From Streptomyces sp. NBC_01244 (GTDB taxonomy: Bacteria > Actinomycetota > Actinomycetes > Streptomycetales > Streptomycetaceae): a DNA stretch of 64,000 nt. A program made the translations under genes and the position numbers. Shown in pieces: positions 41,695 through 49,526 of this stretch. The DNA lies in the NCBI RefSeq assembly GCF_035987325.1, contig NZ_CP108488.1:3038001-3102000 (forward strand), written 5' to 3'. The notes below the pieces were generated by a model that made no database searches, was not told where the DNA came from, and worked only from the letters and a program-made list of their open reading frames with translations. How positions within the stretch are numbered: position 1 is the stretch's first letter; the number at the start of each line of letters is the position of its first letter.

Positions 41695-42470
41695 TCCCGG
41701 CCCCTCTTCGTCTGCGTGGCCCACGTGTCCGTGAAGGCGTCCATCACCCGGCGGACGACCTCCGCCTGCGCCGGGGCGTACTCGGCGAGCAGGGCCTCCA
41801 GGAAGCCCGGCAGCTCCTGCGGCCCGCCGGCCCCCTCCGTCGTCGCCGCCGTCGCCATCGCCGCGAACGCCTCGGCGGGCACCGCGGCCACCAGTTCCGC
41901 GGCGAGCGGCCCGATCCGGGGATCGTCCCCGGCCGCGTCGGCGAGCTCGTCGAGCCGCTCGTACAGCGCGAGCACGGCCGGGTCGGCGGCGACCGTCCCG
42001 AGCACGGCGTAGAGCTCCTCCCCCACCGCGCCCGAGGCGTCCAGCAGGCTCAGGTGCTCTCGGTCGAGCGCGGCGGACGGCGAGGCCGTCGCGGGCGCCT
42101 TGGCGAGCAGCTCGGCGAGGGCGGGCGAGACCGGCTCCGCCTCCCCGGGCGGGGCGGCGAGCAGGACGGCGAGGCGCCGTCTGCGCTCGGCCAGTTCGGC
42201 CTGCTGGCGGGCGAGGTCGGCGTCGAGCTCGGCCAGTACCTCGGCCAGCTCGCGCCCCGCGTCGTCCGCGAGCACGTCCCGCACCTCGTCGAGGCTCAGC
42301 CCGAGCTCGGTCAGCCGGCGTACCCGGGCCAGCCGGACGGCGTCGCGCACGCTGTAGGCGCGGTAGCCGTTGGGGCGCCGGTCCGGCTCGGGGAGCAGGC
42401 CGACGTGGTGGTAGTGCCGGATCGCCCGGGTGGTGACCCCGACGAGCGCGGCGATCTCTCCGATCCGCAT
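41691..42470 (-). CDS. MerR-family transcriptional regulator
   Basis: This 259-residue regulator begins with the MerR winged helix (MRIGEIAALVGVTTRAIRHYHHVGLLPEPDR, residues 1-31) and NGYRAYSVRDAVRLARVRRL. A coiled-coil dimer helix (LAELDADLARQQAELAERRRRL) follows, then a C-terminal region of about 140 residues reminiscent of TipA-like ligand domains. A MerR-type dyad sits just upstream. It is transcribed with the following membrane protein. Confidence 0.88.
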   Translation of the reverse strand: MRIGEIAALVGVTTRAIRHYHHVGLLPEPDRRPNGYRAYSVRDAVRLARVRRLTELGLSLDEVRDVLADDAGRELAEVLAELDADLARQQAELAERRRRLAVLLAAPPGEAEPVSPALAELLAKAPATASPSAALDREHLSLLDASGAVGEELYAVLGTVAADPAVLALYERLDELADAAGDDPRIGPLAAELVAAVPAEAFAAMATAATTEGAGGPQELPGFLEALLAEYAPAQAEVVRRVMDAFTDTWATQTKRGRE

Positions 42471-42484
42471 GGGTTCCAGTAGAA

Positions 42485-42505
42485 ACCCTGCCGCTGCGTC
42501 AAGGT
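42485..42505 (-). promoter_or_regulatory. MerR-type dyad in the promoter of the MerR operon
   Basis: Read on the minus strand, ACCTTGACGC-AGC-GGCAGGGT forms an imperfect dyad overlapping a TTGAC -35-like sequence, 15 bases before the MerR start. Such dyads lie between the -35 and -10 elements of autoregulated MerR promoters. Confidence 0.55.
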
Positions 42506-42545
42506 CAAGCCGTGATGACGCAGCCGGTACGATGGGCGGCACGAC

Positions 42546-42951
42546 AGACGAGTCGGCCGGGCGGCCGCGTCGGGATCCCCGGATCCCGCCGAGGAACGTC
42601 CGGGCTCCACAGGGCAGGGTGGTGGCTAACGGCCACCCGGGGTGACCCGCGGGACAGTGCCACAGAAAACAGACCGCCTGGGGCTTCGGCCCCCGGTAAG
42701 GGTGAAACGGTGGTGTAAGAGACCACCAGCGCCTGAGGCGACTCAGGCGGCTAGGTAAACCCCACCCGGAGCAAGGTCAAGAGGGGCCGTTTCCGAACGG
42801 CCCTGCGCGAACGTTCGAGGGCTGCCCGCCCGAGTTCGCGGGTAGACCGCACGAGACCGGCGGCAACGCCGGTCCTAGATGGATGGCCGTCTCCCCGGCG
42901 ACCGCGAGGTCACCGGGCGACAGAACCCGGCGTACAGGCCGGCTCGTCTGC
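42546..42951 (+). ncRNA. rnpB: RNase P RNA, bacterial type A
   Basis: This is the catalytic RNA that matures tRNA 5' ends. Conserved core elements read in order: GAGGAACGTCCGGGCTCC, CAGGGTGGTGGCTAACGGCC, GACAGTGCCACAGAAAACAGACCGCC, GGTAAGGGTGAAACGGTG, GTAAGAGACCACCAGC, AAACCCC, and near the 3' end GACAGAACCCGGCGTACAGG. The terminal P1 helix pairs AGACGAGTCGGCC with GGCCGGCTCGTCT, which sets the limits. A 23-base copy of the 3' end recurs at 44314. Confidence 0.95.
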
Positions 42952-43513
42952 CGTACCCACCTCGGATGAGGTGGAAGGGCTTCCCATCTGCGCATATCAG
43001 GTCGTGAGTGCCGACCCTCGCTCGCTCTGTCACCGCACCCTCGGGTGCGAATCCGGTGCGAATCAGTTCCGGCTGACGTGCGGCTTTTACCATCGCCGAC
43101 GCCGTCAGCTTCCCTGCGACGTACCAGGAACAACGCTGTGCATCGTGGCATGGCCACGCGGTGATCCGCTGCCCCCATGGACAGTCGCACGTCATCCGGC
43201 CGCGCTCGCGGCCCCTTCGCCCGCGTGCGTGAAGGCATCCGGGAACGCGGTGGTCTCGACCACCTCGGCCCCGCTCCCGTTCCCGCGTAGGTCTCCCACG
43301 TCTCCTCGATACCGCCCGCGCCGAGGACAACACCCCGACGAACAGCAGCAGCCCCCGCTCTCCCGGTATTTCCCGGGCCGGCGGTGGCTGTTTCACGTTC
43401 CGGACGCGTCTGGATTGACGGAACGTCAAGGTCTAGTCTGCGCGGGCGCCAGCCGAAAGATCCCTTCTGCCGACGAAGGCCGCCTGAGCGCCGCACCCAG
43501 ACGAGGACCCTGC
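42952..43513. other. Non-coding gap after rnpB
   Basis: No convincing gene is seen here. A minus-strand frame (about 42875-43188, beginning MTCDCPWGQR) runs into antisense rnpB and is probably spurious. A GATTGACGGAACGTCAAGG sequence at 43413-43432 contains a TTGACGGAACGTCAA palindrome and may be a promoter or operator for the next gene, about 80 bases upstream of its start. Confidence 0.5.
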
Positions 43514-44161
43514 ATGACCGCCCCCGAGCAGCCGCCCCACATACCCGCGCAGCCCCTCCAGCCGCCCACCGGCTACGGCTACCCGCCCCTGGGCCCCTGG
43601 GCCGCGATGCCCGAACCGAAGAAGCCGATGAGCACCGGCAAGAAGATCGGCATCGCCGCCGCGGGCGCGGCCGGGCTGGTCATCCTGGCCACAGCCACCG
43701 TCGCAGTCGTCCTGGTCGCCGATGACGGGAAGGACAACAACCCGGCAGCCACCGCCACGGCGTCGCCGAGCAACACCGCCCCCGCGACCACCGTCATCCA
43801 GGGCGCCCTCACCATCCAGGACAAGGGCGTCTATATCTCCCCCCACATCCAGAACACCCCCGCCAACGGCTGCGTCGGCCTCGGCGGGAACTCCGATCTC
43901 CACCAGAACACCCAGGTCACCGTCTACGACAAGACCGGCGCCGTCGCAGGACTCACCCACCTCGGCGCAGGCGTCCGCGAATTCAAGGCGGCCTCGACGC
44001 TCGCCGACACGGCCGACACCTGCACCTTCCCCATCCTCCCCATCCAGGTCCCGGCGGGCGCCGGCATCTATCAGATCGTCGTCGGCACCGAATCGGCGCA
44101 CGGCCGCTACGCCGTCACCGAGGGACAGCCCATCGCCGCCTTCGTCGGCGACCTCGTCTAA
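43514..44161 (+). CDS. Membrane-anchored extracellular protein, hypothetical
   Basis: This 215-residue protein has a Pro/Gln-rich cytoplasmic N-terminus (residues 1-40), one hydrophobic helix (IGIAAAGAAGLVILATATVAVVLVA, about 45-70), a Thr/Ala/Ser stalk and an extracellular domain (about 95-215) with two Cys (NGCVGLGG and DTCTFPI) that could pair. ATG 43514 follows GAGGAC at a usable distance. I recognise no family. It lies between rnpB and the displaced rnpB 3'-end copy, possibly as the cargo of an integrated segment. Confidence 0.65.
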   Translation: MTAPEQPPHIPAQPLQPPTGYGYPPLGPWAAMPEPKKPMSTGKKIGIAAAGAAGLVILATATVAVVLVADDGKDNNPAATATASPSNTAPATTVIQGALTIQDKGVYISPHIQNTPANGCVGLGGNSDLHQNTQVTVYDKTGAVAGLTHLGAGVREFKAASTLADTADTCTFPILPIQVPAGAGIYQIVVGTESAHGRYAVTEGQPIAAFVGDLV

Positions 44162-44287
44162 CACACCCGAAGGTCCCCCCAGTCCAAGACCCCACCCCAC
44201 TCCACCCTCCGGCGACGGAATCCGCACCGCCCTCTCCATCGGTGCGGGTGCTGTGGCTGCTGGTGGATGCGGGCTGCCCGAAGGTGC

Positions 44288-44336
44288 AGGTCACAAAGCC
44301 GGGCCGGGAGAAACCGGCGTACAGGCCGGCTCGTCT
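44288..44336 (+). repeat. Displaced copy of the rnpB 3' end
   Basis: Bases 44314-44336 repeat exactly the last 23 bases of rnpB (42927-42949, beginning CCGGCGTACAGG). Upstream similarity continues with AGGTCAC and GAGAAACC but is broken by a 6-base difference. In this copy the flanking GCCGGGAGA and TCTCCCGGC pair to make a new hairpin. Confidence 0.75.
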
Positions 44337-44346
44337 CCCGGCGAAC

Positions 44347-44382
44347 AGCCCCCGCTTTCCCGTTCGTTCGGGTGCGGGGGCT
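44347..44382 (+). terminator. Hairpin after the membrane-anchored protein gene
   Basis: AGCCCCCGC and GCGGGGGCT form a 9-base stem with an inner CCCG/CGGG pairing, between that gene and the convergent gene ending at 44404. Confidence 0.65.
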
Positions 44383-44403
44383 TCGTCGTACCGGTACCCG
44401 TGG

Positions 44404-44772
44404 TCAGGCCTCCCAGTGGGCCCCGTAGCGGGGCCGGTAGGGCTCGATGGCCGTCTCGGGGTCGTGGAGCGCGGCGCGGCAGGCGGTACGGGCGCGTGCG
44501 CGGGCGGCTCGCTCCGCGAGGTTGGCGGCCTCGGAGAGGGATCCGCCGAAGGCACAGCAGTACCGCCAGCTGTCGAAGGCGCGGCGGACCTCCCGCGGCT
44601 GCGGGCGCCGGCCCTCCTTGGCCGCGGTGCGGAGCTCGGCGGCAGAGTAGCGCAGGCTGCGCAGGTCGACCCGGCGCCAGGGACCGGTGAACCCGGTGTG
44701 CGGCGGGGCGAGCGCCTCGCGCTGCGCGAACGGGGTGCGCGGGGCGGGAATGTGGTGGGCGGTGCGGGACAA
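44404..44772 (-). CDS. Conserved hypothetical protein, 122 residues
   Basis: This soluble, Arg/Ala-rich protein starts at TTG 44772 after GGAGG with 6-base spacing, a convincing ribosome site for a non-ATG start. Segments such as WRRVDLRSLRYSAAELRTAAKEG and RAFDSWRYCCAFGGS are not low-complexity. I recognise no domain. It is isolated between two hairpins. Confidence 0.6.
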   Translation of the reverse strand: MSRTAHHIPAPRTPFAQREALAPPHTGFTGPWRRVDLRSLRYSAAELRTAAKEGRRPQPREVRRAFDSWRYCCAFGGSLSEAANLAERAARARARTACRAALHDPETAIEPYRPRYGAHWEA

Positions 44773-44937
44773 GGAGAGCCTCCAGCCGCACCCCAGGGCC
44801 GTCCTGGGGGTGCTACCGGAAGCCGGACGGGTACGGCGGCACGGGTGGCTCCCTTCTCCACGAGTGGCCCCCTGCTCCGGACCTCACCTGACGTCGCCCT
44901 TTCTACCAACCGGCGGCGCCCCACGGCTCGGGGATTA

Positions 44938-44978
44938 CGAGGAGGCCCCCCGCCCGGTCCGGGCGGGGGGCCTCCTCG
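44938..44978. terminator. Strong 19-bp stem terminator after the RNase H/CobC gene
   Basis: A perfect inverted repeat (CGAGGAGGCCCCCCGCCCG and its complement) with a 3-base loop lies 20 bases downstream of the minus-strand operon that ends at 44998. Confidence 0.85.
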
Positions 44979-44997
44979 TGCGGCCGGGCGTGGTGGC

Positions 44998-46335
44998 TCA
45001 GCGCAGGTGGGACGTGTCGTTCAGGAGGCGGACCGAGGCGTTGCCGTCGGCGTAGTAGGCGACCGCCGACAGGGAGGCCGCCGACAGCTCCATGCGGAAC
45101 AGGGCCTCCGGCGGGGCGCCCAGCGCGAGGCGGACCAGGATCTTGACCGGCGTCACGTGCGAGACCAGCAGGACCGTGCGGCCCGCGTGCTCGGCGAGCA
45201 GCCGGTCCCTGGTCGCCGAGATGCGGCGGGTGGCCGAAGCGAAGCTTTCGCCGCCGCCCGTGGGGGCGGCCTTCGGGGAGTCCAGCCACGCCTGGAGGTC
45301 CTCGGGGTGGCGCTCGCGCGCCTCGGCGAAGGTCAGCCCCTCCCATGCCCCGAAGTCGACCTCGCGCAGGCCCTCTTCGACGGTGACCGTGAGCCCGAGC
45401 CGGTCGGCGACGGCCTGCGCGGTCTCCCGGCAGCGGCGCAGCGGGGAGCTGATCACCGTCTCGATGGTGCCGCGCGCGGCCAGCGACTCCGCGACGGCGG
45501 CGGCCTGGCGGCGGCCGGCCGCGGAGAGCTCCGGGTCGCTGCCGCCGCTGCCGGAGAACCGCTTCTGCGGGGTCAGCGCGGTCTCTCCGTGGCGCAGCAG
45601 CACGAAGGTGGCGGGCGTCCCCATGTCGGGGCCCCAGCCGACGGTGGGCGCCGCCGTGGGCTGCGGGGAGACCTGGCCGGGCTGCGGCACCGGGTGCGGG
45701 ACGGTCCCGGCCGCGCTGGAGCCGGGCTCCGCGAACAGGGTGTCGGCCCCGGCGTCCGCGAACACCGGCGCGGTGGCCGACGTACGGGACGAGGAGGAGG
45801 CGAGGGCAGCCCTGACGGCCGCGGCACCCTTCGCCGCGTCACCCGGAGGGCCCTGCGGGGTCGCCAGGGTGCGCGCCGCCGAGGCGTCCAGGGCGGCCGA
45901 GGAGTGCGAGGGCTCCCACTGCTTGCCGCGCTTGCCCGCGTCCATCGCCTCGTTCGCGAGCCGGTCCGCGTGCTTGTTCTTCTCGCGCGGGATCCACTCG
46001 TACGTCACCTGGGCGCGCGGCATGATCTTCGCCGCCTGGGCCGCGAGCGGCTTCATGTCCGGGTGCTTGATCTTCCAGCGGCCCGACATCTGCTCGACGA
46101 CGAGCTTGGAGTCCATGCGTACGAGGACCAGCGCGTCCGGGTCCAGTTCGCGAGCGGCCTTCAGCCCGGCGATGAGGCCCTTGTACTCGGCCACGTTGTT
46201 CGTCGCGACGCCGATGTACTCCGCGCGCTCGGCCAGCGTCTCGCCCGTCACCGGGTCGAGGACGACGGAGCCGTAACCGGCGGGCCCCGGGTTGCCCCGG
46301 GAGCCGCCGTCGGCTTCCACAACGAACCGCGGCAT
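44998..46335 (-). CDS. Bifunctional RNase H / alpha-ribazole (acid) phosphatase
   Basis: This 445-residue fusion has an RNase HI domain (residues 1-135) with catalytic Asp9 (EADGGSRGNPG), Glu50 (NNVAEYKG), Asp75 (RMDSKLV) and a later Asp in HADRLAN. A disordered Ala/Ser/Pro linker (about 140-235) follows, then a histidine-phosphatase domain (about 240-445) with LLRHGET, SSPLRRCRETA and SHVTPVK. The architecture equals the mycobacterial Rv2228c protein, which removes RNA from hybrids and dephosphorylates the cobalamin precursor alpha-ribazole phosphate. ATG 46335 overlaps the upstream stop by one base (TGATG). Confidence 0.93.
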   Translation of the reverse strand: MPRFVVEADGGSRGNPGPAGYGSVVLDPVTGETLAERAEYIGVATNNVAEYKGLIAGLKAARELDPDALVLVRMDSKLVVEQMSGRWKIKHPDMKPLAAQAAKIMPRAQVTYEWIPREKNKHADRLANEAMDAGKRGKQWEPSHSSAALDASAARTLATPQGPPGDAAKGAAAVRAALASSSSRTSATAPVFADAGADTLFAEPGSSAAGTVPHPVPQPGQVSPQPTAAPTVGWGPDMGTPATFVLLRHGETALTPQKRFSGSGGSDPELSAAGRRQAAAVAESLAARGTIETVISSPLRRCRETAQAVADRLGLTVTVEEGLREVDFGAWEGLTFAEARERHPEDLQAWLDSPKAAPTGGGESFASATRRISATRDRLLAEHAGRTVLLVSHVTPVKILVRLALGAPPEALFRMELSAASLSAVAYYADGNASVRLLNDTSHLR

Positions 46336-47078
46336 CAGATGCCCGAGTCGGCCATGCGGACCAGGATGCGGCCGCAGCTCTCGTGCCGGACGATCTGGTC
46401 GCGGGCGGCGGCCTTGATCTCGTTGACCTCGGCGAGGTCGAGCTCCAGGCGGCAGCCCTCGCAGCGGCGCTGCGACAGGCGGGCGGCGCCGACGCCGCCC
46501 TGCTTCACGCGGATCTTCTCGTACAGGGCGATCAGCGCGGCCGGCATCGTGGTGACGATGACCTCGCGGTCCTTGGCGATGCCCGCGACCTCGGCGTCGA
46601 TCTCGCCGGTGGCGGCGTCACGGCGCGCGGTGGCGTCGACGAGCTTGGTCTCCAGGGAGGCGACCCGCTCGGTGAGCTCGGTGACGCGCTCCTGCGCACC
46701 CTCCAGACGCTCCATGACCTCCAGGACCACGTCCTCCAGGTCACCCTGGCGCTTGGCCAGGGAGACGACCTCGCTCTGCAGGTTGGCCAGGTCGCGGGCG
46801 GAGATGCCGACGCCGGTGTCCAGGCGGGACTGGTCGCGGGCGGCGCGCTGGCGCACCTGGTCCACGTCCTGCTCGGCCTTGGTCTGCTCGCGCGCGGCGT
46901 CGGTGGCCTGCGTCTGGGCGGCGACGAGGAAGTCGCGCTGCTGGGCGAGGTCGCTGGTCAGCGAGTCGACCTCGGCGTGCTCGGGGAGCATCTTGCGCTT
47001 GTGGGTGAGCTGAGACAGCCGGACGTCCAGGGCCTGGACGTCGAGAAGTCGGATCTGGTCGGCGGGCTCGGCGTTCAG
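46335..47078 (-). CDS. Coiled-coil C4 zinc-ribbon protein (Rv2229c-like)
   Basis: This 247-residue protein has a long antiparallel coiled coil (about 25-180) followed by a zinc ribbon: CEGC and, near the end, a Cys in RHESCGRIL, with a family variant of the fourth ligand. Relatives are conserved next to nif3 and RNase H/CobC genes. The start appears to be CTG 47078, overlapping the nif3 stop as CTGA: the conserved N-terminus ADQIRLLDVQALDVRLSQL begins five codons later, and no ATG or GTG lies near. If CTG is wrong, no alternative fits well. Confidence 0.85.
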   Translation of the reverse strand: MNAEPADQIRLLDVQALDVRLSQLTHKRKMLPEHAEVDSLTSDLAQQRDFLVAAQTQATDAAREQTKAEQDVDQVRQRAARDQSRLDTGVGISARDLANLQSEVVSLAKRQGDLEDVVLEVMERLEGAQERVTELTERVASLETKLVDATARRDAATGEIDAEVAGIAKDREVIVTTMPAALIALYEKIRVKQGGVGAARLSQRRCEGCRLELDLAEVNEIKAAARDQIVRHESCGRILVRMADSGI

Positions 47079-47932
47079 TTGGGGGCTCCAGGGTGAGAAG
47101 GGGATGTCACGGACGGCGCGTGCGCCGTCCACGGGTCGGTGGCCGTGCGCGAGACGTGGGTCCGCAGACCCCAGCCGTTGCGCTCGGAGATGGCGTCGAG
47201 CTGGGCCGCGGCCTGCTCGCACCAGGGCCATTCGGTGGCCCAGTGGGCGGCGTCGACGAGGGCGAGCGGGCTCTGCTCGCGGGCCTCGGACACCGGGTGG
47301 TGGCGCAGGTCGGCGGTGACGTACGCGTCGACACCGGCGGCCCGGACCTGCGCGAAGAGGCTGTCGCCGGAGCCGCCGCTGACGGCCACCGTGCGGATCA
47401 TCGCGTCGGGGTCACCGGCCACGCGGATGCCCTGCGCGGTCGGCTGGAGCCAGGCGGCGACGCGCGCCGTGAACTCGCGCAGCGTCTCGGGGCGGTCCAG
47501 CTCGCAGAGCCTGCCCAGGCCCCGGCGGCCGTGGGGGTCGCTCGGATCGGGGACCAGCGGGCCGGTGACGCGCAGGTCGAGGGCGCCGGCGAGGGCGTCG
47601 GAGACGCCCGGGTCGGCGGTGTCGGCGTTGGTGTGGGCGACGTGCAGCGCGATGTCGTTCTTGATCAGCGTGTGCACGACGCGGCCCTTGAAGGTGCCGG
47701 CCTCGACGGTGGTGGTGCCCCGCAGGTAGAGGGGGTGGTGGGTGACGAGCAGGTCGGCACCCAGCTTCACCGCTTCGTCGACGATCTCCTGGACGGGGTC
47801 GACGGCGAACAGCACCCGGGAGACCTCGGCGTCGGGGTCGCCGCAGACGGTGCCGACGGCGTCCCACTCCTCGGCCCGCGAGGGGGGCCACAGAGCGTCC
47901 AGCGCGGCGATGACTTCAGAGAGACGGGGCAC
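47075..47932 (-). CDS. Nif3-like dinuclear metal centre hexameric protein
   Basis: This 285-residue member of the NIF3/GTP cyclohydrolase I type 2-like family has metal-ligand motifs VTHHPLYLRG (two His), ALHVAHTNADTAD and, C-terminally, the pair DLRHHPVSEA and DAAHWATEWP. The reaction is unsettled; members form hexameric rings. GTG 47932 gives the usual VPRLSEVIAALDALWPP beginning. It leads the operon with the zinc-ribbon and RNase H/CobC genes, an order kept in mycobacteria. Confidence 0.9.
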   Translation of the reverse strand: MPRLSEVIAALDALWPPSRAEEWDAVGTVCGDPDAEVSRVLFAVDPVQEIVDEAVKLGADLLVTHHPLYLRGTTTVEAGTFKGRVVHTLIKNDIALHVAHTNADTADPGVSDALAGALDLRVTGPLVPDPSDPHGRRGLGRLCELDRPETLREFTARVAAWLQPTAQGIRVAGDPDAMIRTVAVSGGSGDSLFAQVRAAGVDAYVTADLRHHPVSEAREQSPLALVDAAHWATEWPWCEQAAAQLDAISERNGWGLRTHVSRTATDPWTAHAPSVTSPSHPGAPN

Positions 47933-48021
47933 AGGCCAAGGCTACCGTCCGTGGCGACCGGCCCCGGTCTTCCCGTCCCATCTGCGGGCCGATGCGGAAA
48001 CCGTCTGGGGCGGCAGGGGAA

Positions 48022-48938
48022 ACGGGGGGATCCACGCGTGCCGGAGAAGTGCTCGACGCCCGATATGAGCTGGTCCGGCGCCTGGACGTGGGCGGCACGG
48101 GCGAAGTCCGGGAGGGCATCGACCGGCGCATCCGCCGCAAGGTCGCGATCAAGCTGATCCGCGAGGAAGCAGATCCGGCGCTGGTCCCCGAGCTGGTGTC
48201 CCGGCTCGGCCGGGAGGCGACGACGGCGGGACGCCTCGCGCACCCCGGCGGACCGGCCGGCGGACGCCGCGGAGGTGGTGGACCGGCTGCGCACCCTGAG
48301 CCGGCCGCGGGGGCCGGGTCCGCCGGTGCGGGGGACCCGCTGACGGTGGAGTTCGGCTTCGACCTGGCCTGCGCCTGCGCCCGTGGCGGACCGCCCGTCG
48401 GAGGTGCGGGCGCTGCTCGTGGAGCTGATGCCGGCGCTGTACGCGCACCGGGGGTCGGCCGGGGAGCTGGTGCTACGGGCCCGCTACCTGCCGGCGCTGA
48501 CCGCGCGGGCCGTCGATCCGGGGGCGGACCTCGCGCAGTGGGAGGAGCCGGCACCGGATCTGGAGGCGCTGCTCGGGAGCGGGGACCGGCTGACGGTGGA
48601 GGCCTGGTTCCGCCGCGCGCCGGCGCTGTCCGCGCGGGACCGGTCGGCGGATGCGCTGCGGCTGCTGGACGCGGTGCCGGCGCGGCGGACCGAGCTGTTC
48701 GGGGCCGACGACCCGTTCACCCTGCGGGGCGGTACGCACAGGTGGCGGGGCTGGCGGCGTTGCACGGCGGCCCCGGTGGCGGGAGCTGCTGCCCGAGGTG
48801 ACCCGGGCGCTGGGCGGCCGGCACGCGCTGGCCCGCGAGGTGCGGCAGCGGCTGGGTCTCCCGCCCGAACCCGGGCAGCCACGACCGGCGGACCTCCCGG
48901 ACCTCCCGGACCTCGGCGCACGGACCGCCCGGGCCTGA
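48022..48938 (+). pseudogene. Degraded serine/threonine protein kinase gene
   Basis: The start reads as a kinase N-lobe: YELVRRLDVGGTGEVREGIDRRI followed by KVAIKLIREE and a helix up to AHPG. Sequence then jumps, in a shifted frame, to PADRPADAAEVVDRLRTL, the usual end of a kinase domain, so almost all of the catalytic core is missing. Another shift leads to a TPR-like C-terminal region (VADRPSEVRALLVELMPALY onward), with a further shift near 48740 before WRELLPEVTRALGG. The several independent lesions indicate an old, non-functional relic. Confidence 0.75.
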
Positions 48939-49013
48939 CGCGCGGCTCCCCCGGCCGAGGCGGCCGGGGTCGTGCCGTCTCCCGAGATCGGGGAGCGGGC
49001 AAAGACTGGAAAA

Positions 49014-49037
49014 CCGGGTTAGGTGTACCTAACCCGG
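49014..49037. promoter_or_regulatory. Orphan iron-box-like palindrome
   Basis: A perfect 24-base palindrome (CCGGGTTAGGTG and its complement) contains TTAGGTGTACCTAA at 49019-49032, which fits the TTAGG-N4-CCTAA core of the three iron boxes in this window. It lies after the kinase relic and before the IscB locus, with no iron gene next to it. Confidence 0.55.
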
Positions 49038-49299
49038 CTGCTCACCCCAAACACCCCGATATCGCGCAGCACAGTCGCCTCCCCTTCCACAGACGAATCG
49101 CCACCCCGCCACCCGTATGTGTGAAGCGGGGATTGTCGCGTTGTCCGAGGGGAAGCGCGATCACTACCTTCCTCGGCGGAGGTGTCCGCAGGTCACGTGA
49201 TCCCCCTCCTCGAGGAGGGAGCCTTCAGCCACTGCGGCTGACGGCCGCCGTTACCAGCACCGGCCGACTATGCGTGTTGGAGGTGAACGAAGTTGGCTA

Positions 49300-49526
49300 C
49301 GTACCACGCAGGACAGAAGACCCACCCCCCTGTGCTTCCTCAGCAGGTGGCTCTGGAATTCGAGTCAGTAGACACCCCCCGGATCGGGGACGAAACGGGA
49401 CTCGAACGCCGCGAGGCACCCGGCGCGGTACATGTGCGAGGGGAGACCGCCGATGCTTCACCTGGCATCGGCGGCGTCACCCCCAACCACCAGGTTGGGG
49501 AGAAGGCCCGTGAGGGCCACCCCGTC
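49300..49526 (+). ncRNA. Candidate IscB omega-RNA scaffold
   Basis: IscB guide RNAs are encoded directly 5' of the gene. Here three clean hairpins follow one another up to the start: CCGCCGATGC/GCATCGGCGG (49447-49474), CCCCAACC/GGTTGGGG (49481-49500) and GGCCC/GGGCC (49505-49518), preceded by a smaller one near 49375-49388. The guide and 5' end should lie further upstream and are not delimited. The remaining gap, 49038-49299, contains no gene. Confidence 0.5.

Noticed and set aside
42875..43188. Minus-strand frame beginning MTCDCPWGQR downstream of rnpB
   Set aside because: Its last third is antisense to the conserved rnpB 3' end and no ribosome site is seen. The earlier part has unusual composition, so a very small chance of a real gene remains.
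42971..43513. N-terminal extension of the membrane-anchored protein gene
   Set aside because: The stretch has no ribosome site and reads as random sequence; the protein-like part begins at ATG 43514.
44115..44924. 269-residue minus-strand frame over the rnpB-end copy and the 122-residue gene
   Set aside because: It crosses two strong hairpins and reads as basic low-complexity sequence; the TTG-started gene at 44404-44772 has a better ribosome site and composition.
49293..49526. N-terminal extension of IscB (78 codons)
   Set aside because: It overlaps three perfect hairpins expected of the guide RNA, and family homology begins only at the PLMP domain.
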